Under the pieces are notes generated by a model. It worked only from the letters and a program-made list of their open reading frames with translations. It ran no database searches and was not told the origin of the DNA. Below, one piece after another: positions 1-10,300 of a DNA stretch of 64,000 nucleotides (position 1 is the stretch's first letter; each line of letters opens with the position of its first letter). The DNA comes from Parachlorella kessleri (taxonomy: Eukaryota > Chlorophyta > Trebouxiophyceae > Chlorellales > Chlorellaceae): NCBI GenBank assembly GCA_001598975.1, contig BBXU01001205.1, forward strand, positions 1-64,000. Direction: 5' to 3'. A program made the position numbers and the translations under genes.

Positions 1-155
1 CGTTCCTATACTACTGTTACTGTATTTAGGCTTTACATTTATTGCCTTGCTGCTGTCTGGCCCCTTCCTGTCACTTGCATTTCCTAAATCTAAATCTGAA
101 GTTGGCTTGGAGTTGGATGGGAGTTGGGTCGCCGGTGTATTACGTACGCACTCAT

Positions 156-200
156 CATGAGGCGCTGGCGGTCTGGGTATGACGCTAAAAGTGAGGGCTT
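156..200 (+). promoter_or_regulatory. Upstream box of MYND-family copy 1 (degenerate)
   Basis: A GGCGCTGGCGGTCTGG stretch matches the start of a longer block found upstream of copies 2, 3 and 4. Here only the first part is recognisable. It ends about 85-110 bases before the start codon, so it is probably promoter-proximal DNA or 5' leader. The role is inferred from its conservation only. The rest of 1-284 holds nothing I recognise. Confidence 0.35.
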
Positions 201-284
201 ATTCTTGATTCTGCAATCTTTCAACGTGCTGGAAAAGCTTTGAGATTTGTGGAGGGTGTAAGCGAGATCAAGAGATCGAGCGGC

Positions 285-3200
285 ATGATGGCAAGCTCAA
301 GCGAACTGATGCGTCAGTGGGATGCGTGGGTTTTTGGAGTCGATGACGCCCTTACAGACCCGCTAGGGTTTGACTGGAGCACCCTTCAGGGCATATATGG
401 CCAACTGCTTGGGCACCTGGGCCGTCTTTCGACTGCTGAGTCAGGAGATGGGGCCTTGCCGCCTGCACTACTGTGCAGGTAGGTCGCAACAACAGTGCTT
501 TGACCCAGCAGTGTTTGTGGTAGGAGGCCGGCCTACCTACCTGCAAGAACTTGTGTGCACCTTACCTGGTTCCCAGGATGGAGTCCAGGCTCGACACGGC
601 TGTGGCAAGCCTCGAGACTCTGATTATAACCTTTCGCCAGGAGCCCAGCTCTGGCGTGGAGTGGGCTATCACATCGTGTGTCATCCTCCTTCAGCACATA
701 CTGCGGCTTCGGAGCAACTCTTCTCAGGGTGATGAGACCGGACCAGCGGCAGCTTACGCCTCCCTGCTCAAGCTATGCCTTGTGGACTGCCCGACGTTGT
801 TGGCAGATGTGCTCGTGCGACCTACCAGTCTCAAATCTTCAAGCTCAGCGCAATACGTTGGAGATAGAGGAGCAGGCCCCTTAGGCGACCTGTTCATATG
901 CAAAGCACTGGCGTTAGGCCAGGTGGCGCTGGACAGGGTTGCTCAGGCAGGATACCTTCTGAAAGGGCTGGAGCTAGCAACATATGCTGACTGGGCGCTT
1001 GCCTGCTCAAAGCTGGCGGCAGTTTACAGAAAACTGCACATCTTGCAAGGTGCGTGGGATGGTGCAAAGACTTTGCGCCTGCCTGGTCCTGGCCTGTTGG
1101 GTGGAGGGGGATAAAAGCACGCCGTGAGCCCTGGCTTGCAGCATCTTCGCTGTCACGAAATCACTTGCTCAAACTGAGTGATAATTTAAATGAGTGGGTG
1201 CCACTTGCTGTTGGTTGCTGCACTTTAAAGTGTACTAGGAACATAGGGGAAGGTTGGGAATTACCTGCATCATTGGGTTCGACAGCAAGCATTCTATATG
1301 TCTGTATAGGAGACGTGCCACCAGTCAGTACTCTCCACTTTGGGGGTAGCCAACCGGCTGCTGGAAGTTGCTGTTGCCCAAAGTTCTGGCGCTACAGCGG
1401 CCGTCTGGGGCGTTTTTGCCAGCGATCCTAGCTACCTGGGTTGCCTTGCCCAGTTGTTGCTGGATGAGGCTGCACAGCAGGGTACCTATGTCAGTTCTTC
1501 TGCACCTTTTACTGCACGCTCGTTAATTGTAATCCTTTGCATGTTGTTGGCTAGCACAGCCTGGCTTGCACCTAGATGTTGGAGTGGTAGTTTGTCATGC
1601 TAGGCTAGCCTGAATGTGTAGGCTCAGCAAATATGACATACTGTTGTAGTTCTCAAATTGGCATGGCCTCCCCTAAGGCCCCTTGTTAGACCCTGCGTGT
1701 GAAGGCCTGCCCCTTGTTACTCTTGCAGGCCTGCCTGGAATCCAACACCGCCCCAAGCGCTTGGAGAGTCCTGGCGCTGCTGCTGCAGCTGCCAGATGCT
1801 GACAAAGCCGTGTACCCTTGCTTTGTCAGGACCCTGGCACAGAGAAGCGCTGCAAGAGGTCCGCCTGAGGCAAAATTTTCTTAATTCGAAGATGTCAATC
1901 GCCAGACGTGCCCTATTTAGATTTGCTGCAATGGAGCAATGCACTGTGGATGATGCAGTGAAGGTGTACGTGTTGACAGGGCGCTATGCGAAGGAGCTAC
2001 TGCAGGCCTGTTCAAATATCAAGCTCTGCAGTCACTGAGCTTGTCGTGCTCATGGCCTTGTGCAGACAGCTGGGCGGCACTCTTGGATCAGCTTGGCAAG
2101 ATCCTCTGTGCAACTTGCTCCGCGGCATCTAGCTCGACAACCGGCAACAAGCAGGCCCTGCGAGGGATGTCCCTGCTCCTGACCAGCATTTGGTACGGCT
2201 GCAGCATGCTGCATGGCAGGCTGCTGCACGAGCTGAAAGGCCCTCAGGCAGTAGACCTCCTCGCGGCGCAGTGGGCAGAGCAGCTGGGCATGACCGCCGC
2301 GGGCCATTGCCTGGGCATCATGGAGGGCGCATCAGGGTGGGATGACGAGGCATGGAGCAAGCGAGGCATGCTGCTGCGGACCTGCGGGTGTGCTTTCGCG
2401 GACTTCCTATGCGGCGACTCCATGTAAGACTGACCCTGCCGATGTGTGCCTCCCTCCTGTACAGTGTGGATTATCTAGCCTGGAGGGGCTCTCAGGCTGG
2501 CAGTTCGATGTAAGGTTGTGCGGCTCAAGGGATTGCCTGACGGGACAGCATAGCACATGCTCTCCCTGCTCGTTGTGTAAAAGGCAGGAGAGGCAGAAGG
2601 GTGGGAATGGTCCTGTGCTTTGTCTTGTTGTCCCATGCTGTCATTCCAATCAAACCAAGCCCGCTTGAGGAAGGAACTACGGAACAGAAACCCAGGAACG
2701 GGAGCCATAGCGCTCTTCGCTCCTGATCTGATTCACCGTGCTCCCTTCCGGTCTGCAGGCCAGGGAAGGACAGCTTACAGCCTGCCTTCTCCATGCTTTC
2801 AGCCACCAGTCGCGCCGGCCAGCCGTCGGCCCGCATCCCCGGCAGGCAGGCGGTGGCTGCAGTGATTACCGCGGTCGTGCTGGCACAGCATGCCCTGCGG
2901 CTAGCAGGGCGCATCCCGCTGTCGCACTGGGCTGAGGACCACAATGGGGCCGATAGCGATGGGGTTGTGGCCGACTGCCTGGTGCAGCCATGGGATATGT
3001 GCCGCACTGCAGCTGTTGTGGCTAGCAGGTGGCTGGAACAGCAGCTGCCAGCTCGTCCTGGCGGCCCAGCACCCGTCGTGCTGGTCAGCCTGTTGGAAGT
3101 GGGTGCTGCGCCGGGTGTCTTCAAGTCCATGTTAAGCTTAATGGCTACCCAGGTGGGCCGTGGGGCTGCTGTGCTGCATCAGAGCCACGGTATTTATCTA

Positions 3201-6200
3201 ATATTGCAACATACTGCGCACTTCCCCACGCTGGGATGTCATTAGGTTCTTGTTTGCCCAGATGCCACCTCTGAGCACCCACATGACATAATGACTTTTC
3301 CCTTGAAACCCAATGCTGGAGGCACACACCTGGAACCATGCTTCCATTGTTACGATGTCTGGCTACATGGCGCACTTGCTGCCTGCAGCGCAAGGTGGTA
3401 CGCAAGTGGGCCGTAGCCTTGGCTGTTGATCCAGTTGCCTGGAGGGGGCAGCATCCCACTGTTAAACTCTTAATCATTATGGAGAAGCTGGTTATTGATA
3501 CATCATGGGCAGCGCTGGCGCTTGCACGCAGAGCTTTTGAGCAGCCGCGATGGCGCTCTTTCCACAGGTAGGCAGGCGAGTAGTAAGGCTGACGCCTCCT
3601 TGGTGAGGTGCTCTGTGGCTACTTGGGCTTTGCCTTGTGGGGCTCCCAAGGGTGGCGGCCAGTCAACGTTGTACTAAGCGTGGGTTTCCGCACCTCCTCC
3701 TGCCAGAGGGGTAGGGGCAGCGGCATTAGGGTCACGGGTAGAGCACTTCTGCCACTGTATCATCTGGGGTCCCTGCATCCCACCACGTCTGTTATACAGA
3801 GTACATCATATGACATGCATGTCCTCACGCAAGCGCCGGGCGATGTTTTCCTTAAACCTGAATGTTCCCTTAGAGTCCAGTCCCCTGGCATTTGGCCTTA
3901 TCACGGAAAGGTGACCTCCACCAATTCTTCTTTCCATGCTGGTGCAGGTGTCTTGAAAGTGTGGCAGCGGTTGCGCTGTGGACGGCGCACGCTCTAAGGC
4001 CCCTGCTGGCCCCCTATGAGCACTGGGCCTGGCAGCAAGGCCCGCAGTCCTGGCCTAAGCCATTCAGTGCTCACATTGCTGGCCTTCTGATGCACGCCTT
4101 GGGTCAGTGCAGACCCGCGAAGGGTGGCGCGGAGGCTTTGCTTTCAGGAACAGCATTGCTGCTGCAAGGGCCTGGCGTGTTGGGCCAGGTGGGTGGGCAG
4201 CAAGGGAGGGGGAGTCCTGCATCACGGGAAACCGTGGTGAGAGCAGTCTTTCTGGTAGGCATGGCAATGTGGGTGATACGTCAGGCTGTGTACGTTTCTC
4301 TGGCTGCCTTAGGGCGATGGGTAACAAGGCCAAGGGGTGGGCAGCACCATCTGCCATACCACACATTCCTCTGGTACGTTGACGTTTCCAAGACATATGC
4401 CTGCTGCCTCCTGCTGCTGCTGCTTATGCCGCTGCTGCCACGAGTTAAAGCGGGCATCAAGTAGCGACTGTACCTGGGGGCACCTATCCAGTTTCCGCTG
4501 CAAGCCGGGTGGGCATGACCATGTAAAGAGCGACCCCCTTCCTGCCCGTGCTGTATTTGAAGGGTACAGCAGACCTAGGCAAAGACCAAGCTTCCTGGAT
4601 GGCATGGTTGTGCGATGCGCTGGGCATCAAGGCTCGTGTGCCGTACCCCGGCTTGCTACTTGCGGCGGTGCAAGGTGGCTTGCTGCGGTCCCTGGCAGGG
4701 TGGGGCCAGCAGGCATGCCAGCACCTCAAGAAGGGCGAGGTGAGTTGCTATAGTGTGGCATACGACCCTATAAGTGCTGCATTTGATAGGGCACCAACTC
4801 AGCGAGATGTGCTCCGAGTGAGTGGGGATCCTCGGCCTAAACCTCCTGTGAGCTGGCCCTGTCCCCTGTAAATGTCAACCGTTGCTTGTGAATGATATTG
4901 ATTGGAAGGTCCTCCCTGGCTGGCACCGTGACTTGGGATCTCTGTGGCATTCAATTCCAGATGTAAAGGTCTATAAATGCAGTTTTGCAGGGTAGACAGG
5001 TATGGCATGTCACTTACATTTGCGAGGTGGGGCGCCTTCAAAGATCATCCTGGGCCACGATGCAGGCGCAGGGAATTGCCAAGTTGCTGAAGGTCTTGGA
5101 CGTGGTCTTCGTACGCTGCTGCGAGGTATATATCAGCACAGCCTTGTTGATAGACGGTTGTCATTGCCGCGCAGTCTTTGGTATATGACACCGAGCCTTA
5201 TACAGAACAGGGCAGCTTGGATCGGTTTGCTGCGCCCATAAGCGAAGGAGTTCCGACACTCTGCCTGAGTCTTATACATATATCTCTTTAGACCGTTGTC
5301 TGTGTCCTCAACAACTGGCTCCAACACTGCGCCTGATACAACTGCTGGCAGGAGTTGGACAAGCATGTGGGCGGGAAGAGCTACTGCCATCGCAACAGGC
5401 AGTTGCAAGACACATACTTCCAGCTGAAGTGGCCCACAAAGACCACCTGACCCACCGGCAATTGGCGGACTTAAGAGCAGCTCTTACGAGCGCGTGGGAG
5501 GCCCGTAGCAGGGAATTGACACCCCAGATGGAGGCTGCGGCCGCCTGGGGCACTCATCATGTTGTGGCCTGGAGCAGCGGCGGCGGCAGTAACAGCAGCA
5601 GCCACAGCAGCGGCGCTGGCGGCAGCAGAGGAGGCGCCCAGATCAGCGGCAGCGGGGGCGATGGGGCAGTATTGCCGCCCGGGGCACCGTCGAGCCTGAC
5701 ACTCGCCAGTGCCGCCAAGGATCTAGCTGTTGCAGCAGCCAGCTTGCGGCCGGCAGTACCAGGAGGACGGCGGAACAGCCCTGGCGCTGCTCGCCCAGCA
5801 TCACAGCCTGAGTTTGCAGGGTGCATGACTGGTACAGCCAGTCCGAGCCCATCAACAGTCAATCCTGGCGGCAGGGATCAGCAGCCAGGCGACCTGGCAC
5901 AGCAGCAGCAACAGCAGCAGCAGCAGCAGCAGGGTCACCTGCAGCCGTGGACCTTGCATGGGAACCCCGCAGCGCCCCACACTTGCCCCCTGGGGCAGGT
6001 GCAAACAGAGCTGGCGCTTGGCGGCCTCCTCTGCGCCCACCCAGCTTGCCCCAACTTCAGCGGGACCACCGAGGCGGCACTGCCCTTGCAGAGGTGTGCT
6101 GGCTGCAGAGTAGCCAGCTACTGCAGGTAAGCTGAGATGCACCGCTTGGCACGTACGGAGGGATTCGGAGGGTGGCATCGAACACTGTGTTCCACTTCAG

Positions 6201-6728
6201 CTGCGGTGGCTGTCAGCAAGGTGCTACTATAGTATAGTGCAGCAGCAGTGCATGGTCCGTCCGCTGATAAAGGTATGCGTTGCGGTTCAAAAGCTTGTTG
6301 AAAAGATAGTAAACGCCCTCCTTCGTGGCCTGGCGTTGTTGGCCCACCACGTGGCTGGTCGGCATGTAGTAGGTATGTCCGTATGGCCACGTTAAGTCCC
6401 AAGGATTTAGGACCTGTGTCCATTTGAGAGACACGAGTACCTCTGTTGTTAGAAAGGTGCGCAGGAAATCATGTTGAGCTAACAATGGCAGAGGCACAAA
6501 GCGGGGTCAGCAAGGGTGCGTATAAGTGGGCACCGGTGCGCTTGCCTGCTGTGCTGACCCTCAGGTTGCCTCCTCCTTGCCTGCAGCCCTTCCTGTGCCA
6601 TGGACGACTGGAGCCGGCACCGCGCCGCCTGCAATGCCTTCCGCAGCTTGAGGAGAGGGCAGGCCAGCGTGCAGCCAGCCTGGAATCTGATGCGCCAGCA
6701 GCATGAGGGCAGGGAGCACCGCTTGTAA
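285..6728 (+). pseudogene. MYND-finger family protein, copy 1 (probably decayed)
   Basis: First of four + strand copies. Exons by comparison: 285-478, 577-1049, 1308-1489, 1729-1858, 2066-2423, 2759-3152, 3389-3567, 3948-4188, 4563-4739, 5066-5125, 5352-6126 and 6587-6728. The protein would start MMASSSELMRQWDAW and end in a MYND finger (CAHPAC, CAGC, YCS, then DDW and H...C). Two lesions stand out. The exon 3 acceptor reads TAT at 1305-1307 where copies 2-4 have CAG; the nearest AG (1308-1309) is two bases off phase. Exon 11 is one base short relative to its sisters, giving TGA at 5448-5450 in the joined frame, while a long open frame resumes in another phase from about 5429. The poly-Gln linker and finger are otherwise intact. 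Assembly error or unusual splicing is possible, but two independent faults favour a decaying gene. The molecular function of the family is unknown; MYND fingers generally bind proline-rich partner peptides. Confidence 0.75.
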
Positions 6729-7168
6729 GAGGTTGGCCAGATGCAAGCAAGCACTACCCATAGCCAGGCATGGCTGTGGCCATGGCTGTTTTGGTGTTCT
6801 GCTGCACTGCTCTTGTGCTTGAATAATGCATTTTTGGTATTACTCGCTGCTGTTTGTGCCATATGAAGGGTTGCTCCTTACCACTCCTTGTGCAACTGCA
6901 AATCAAGTTCGACAGCCCACCTATATTTCACTGCCTTCTACAAACTGGGCACCCTGCAAGGTGTATATCCGGGCACTGCAGGCAGGTCGGCAGTAGGGTG
7001 GCCCCATGGGTGGCCCAGGTGTGACTTTCCGACGCATGCAGAGGCAGCAAGCAGCTCAAACCCGCGTTTGGGAGCCTCTAACAATTTCGGTACCTGTGTA
7101 CCTGTCAAACCTTACCACCTATAAAATCGTCTTTAGTTTAGTCGCAAGGGAGCCCCTTCGAGGCGTGC

Positions 7169-7211
7169 AACACTAGTTGCTAGCCCAGTGCTCTGGCTAG
7201 CAACTAGTGTT
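7169..7211. repeat. Perfect inverted repeat (17-bp arms, 9-base loop) upstream of copy 2
   Basis: The left arm at 7169-7185 begins AACACTAGTTGC. The right arm at 7195-7211 is its exact reverse complement. The pair lies about 170 bases before the copy 2 start codon and just ahead of the conserved upstream box. I do not see it upstream of copies 1, 3 or 4. It could be a foldback remnant of a small transposon, a dyad operator, or a hairpin in the 5' leader. Confidence 0.8.
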
Positions 7212-7229
7212 TGAGGTAAGTACTGGTTG

Positions 7230-7290
7230 CCTGGCGCAGCTATGGCACTGCGCGCTGGCGGGGGTCTGGCTTCGGACGCTCCAAGGAAGG
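7230..7290 (+). promoter_or_regulatory. Conserved upstream box of copy 2
   Basis: This block (GCGCAGCTATGGCACTGCGC, then a GCTGGCGGG core, then CTGGCTTCGGACGCTCCAAGG) recurs nearly unchanged before copy 3 (14131-14190) and in part before copy 4 (22491-22540). It lies 90-150 bases ahead of the start codon. It contains ATGGCACTGCG, which could open a small upstream reading frame, but the frame differs between copies, so conservation looks DNA- or RNA-level rather than protein-level. Confidence 0.45.
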
Positions 7291-7380
7291 GGGGCTGGCT
7301 GACTTGCTCCTGCAATCGCTTGAAGTGCTTCTAAGGAGACTCTGCAAGATGCTGGCCAAGCTCCCACAACGGGAGACGAC

Positions 7381-10300
7381 ATGATGGCAAACTCTGATGA
7401 ACTGTTGCGCCAGTGGGATGCGTGGGTCTTTGGCGTCGATGAGGCCCTTACAGACCCGCTTAGTTATGATTGGACCACCCTTGAGCGCTTATACGACAGA
7501 CTGCTGTGGCAACTTGACCGGTTCTTGACTGCTGGAGATGGGCCCTTGTCGCCTGCAGTCCTGTGCAGGTAAGTCACAAGCGAGCTTAACAACCGTGCTG
7601 TGACCCACTCTATTCTGTGGTAGGAGGGTGGTCTACCTTTCTGCAAGCGCCGGTGTGCACCTTACCTGACTCCCAGGATGGAGTCGAGGCTCGACAGGGC
7701 TGTGGCCAGCCTCAAGGCTCTGCTGGTGACCTTCCGCCTCGATACCGACTCTAATGTGGAGTGGGCTTTAACAAGCTACGTCATCCTCCTTCAGTACATC
7801 CTGCAGCGTCCCAAGAATTCTTCCCAGAGTGATCGGACGGGGCCAGCGCCAGCATATGCCTCCCTTCTCAAGCTCTGCCTTGTGGATTGCCCGGCATTGT
7901 TAGGAGCTGTGCCCCTATGGGCCACTAGTCTCCAACTTTCAGTCTCAGCACATCATATTAACGATTGGGGAGCAGGCTCCTCAGGCGAGCTGTTCCTACG
8001 CAGGGCATTAGCGTTGTGCCGGGTGGTGCTAGACAGGCTTGCTCAGACAGGGCACCTGCGGAACCTACGGCAGCTGACAACAGCTGCTGAATGGCTGCTT
8101 ACCTGCTATAAGCGGGTGGCATCTTGCGGCTCAAAACACATCCTGGGAGGTGCGTCTGAAGCCGCCAAGGCTTTTCCCGCTCCCGGCCTGCTGGGTGGGC
8201 GAGGGATCAATCAAGGAATGCGCGCTGGTGACCTGGCTGCAGCATGTTTGCTGCTGCTGACCCCATCTTGCTGACACTGGGGTTCCAGTGCAGTGCTGTT
8301 GCTGGCTGCGCCTGAGGTGCATTAGAACCATGCATGAAGTTCGGGCAGTTACATGCACCAATCTGAAAATGGAATAATGACTACCATACTCATCTGCTTG
8401 CAGAGGCGGCATGCCACCAAGCACTTTTCACCGTCATGGGAGCGGCCAACCGGCTGCTGGAAGTTGCCGTTGTTGGATCTGTTGACGATACAGAGTCCGT
8501 ATGGGGCGTCTTTGCTAAAGATCCCGACTGCCGGAGTCTCCTTGCACCGTTCTTGCTGGCTGAAGCTGCAAAGGAGGATGCCGCTGTAAGTCCTTTGGCC
8601 ATCACTACGTAACCACCGAGCGCAGTACCCTGCACATGCTTGTGATTAGCCTGGATGTGTAGTCCTACCAATTACGATATTCTGGTATGGTTTACAAACT
8701 GGTCTTTTGTAGTGGTTGTGGTCTTCCAGACCCCTTGTCGGCCCTTGCAGGAGAAGACAGGATTGTGACCTTGCTGCTGTTGCAGGCCTGCCTGGCATCC
8801 ATGAAGGTCCCACGTGCTTGGGACATCCTAATGCTGCTGCTCCTGCATCCGAATGCTGACAAAGCTGTGCACCCTGGCTTTGTCAAGGTTCTAGTGGAGA
8901 GCCACAGTGCAAGAGGTTCGTCTGGGGGCGGAATATCATATGTTTCAACACCTCAAACTATGTCATACTCGCAGTGCGCTCTTACTGATGTGGTGGAGTT
9001 TTCTGTGTGGCAGGACGGGATTTTTAAGAGCTTCCTGCCGGCATCTAAAAAGTCAACAATCACGTTCAGCTTGCTTACGCTTTTGGTACTTTGCAGACAG
9101 CTGGAAGGATCTTCTTGAGCAGCTTGCCAGGGTGACATATGCGGCCTGCGACGGGGCGTCAACAGCAGGTTCAGTCGTGGTCAGGCCGGGGTTGCGGAAG
9201 TTGTCCTTGGCCCTGATGAGCATCTTGAACGGCTGCAGCATGCTTCACAGCAGGCTACTGCACGAGGTGAAAGGACCACATGCAGCCGACCCTCTGGCAG
9301 CACAGTGGGCAGAGCAGCTGGGCATGGATGCAGCGGGCCAGTGCCTTGGCTTTCTTGAGGGCGTGGCAGGGTGGGATGACGAGGCATGGCGTCACAGAGG
9401 CATGATGCTCCGGTCCTGCGGAAGGGTTTTGGCGGCCTTCCTCACTGGAAAGACTAAGTAAGACTGTTCCTGCCCATGTATGATCCTCTGGTACAGTGGT
9501 AGTAGAACCTGTGTGCGCCATCTCATATTCTCATGACGACTACTGGATGTTCGGCATTGTTTGGCTTGAAGGACAGGCTGACAGGGCAGCATGCTTTCCC
9601 TGCTTCCTGTGCAAGGCAGGGAGGAGCCAAAGTTGGGGTTGGGCTTGTGCTTTGCTCTTGTCTTCCCAGGTGTCATTTCACCATGCAAGTCCCTCTTGGG
9701 GAAACAAACAAGGAAGTAGATATAGTAATGCCGGCAGGGGAGCCATGACGTTTCCATGCCGTGATGGACTCACCGTGCTACTTGCTGGCCTGCAGGCAAT
9801 GTGAGGACATCTTACAGCCTGCCTTCTCCATGTTTACGGCCACCAGCCGCGCCGGCCAGCCGTCAGCCCGCATTCCTGGCAGGCAGGCGGTGGCGGCAGT
9901 GACGTCTGCGGTCGCGCTGGCAGAGCATGGCCTGCGACTAGCAGGGCGCATCCCGCTGCCGTACTGGACTGGTGCCCAAGGTGTAGCCGAGACTTGTGTA
10001 GCTGCAGCTGGTCCAGACTACCAGCAGCAGCCATGGGCGCTGTGCAGCACTGTGGCGGGTGTTGCTGCCAGCTGGCTGGTGCAGCGGCTGCCCACTCGGC
10101 CTGGCGGCCCAGCACCCGTCCTTCTGATTAGTTTGCTGGAGGGAGGTGCTGTGCCTGGTTGTTTCAAGTCCCTGCTGGGCCTGCTGGCCACCCAGGTGGG
10201 CGGTATGGGCTGCTGTATGTAGCAGTCCGTATTGCACCAGCAAGCGGATTGAATCTGTATGGTCTGGTAAGCTCTTTGTCATGACCAGGCTCTGGTCATC

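Larger units (their letters stand above)
6729..7380. other. Intergenic spacer between copies 1 and 2
   Basis: No gene is seen. The first part resembles the 3' flanks of copies 2 and 3. The second part holds a perfect 17-base-pair inverted repeat (7169-7211) and the conserved upstream box (7230-7290), both annotated separately. Confidence 0.6.

Noticed and set aside
4520..4562. One-base insertion in copy 1 before exon 9, seeming to be a third frameshift
   Set aside because: All copies on both strands have an in-phase acceptor (GAAG or GCAG) directly before exon 9, so the inserted base is in the intron.
5557..5862. Long antisense frames rich in Leu and Pro opposite the linker exons of each copy (also 12328-12585, 27819-28277)
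   Set aside because: They are mirror translations of Ser/Gly/Gln-rich triplet repeats. The sense frame continues into the MYND finger.
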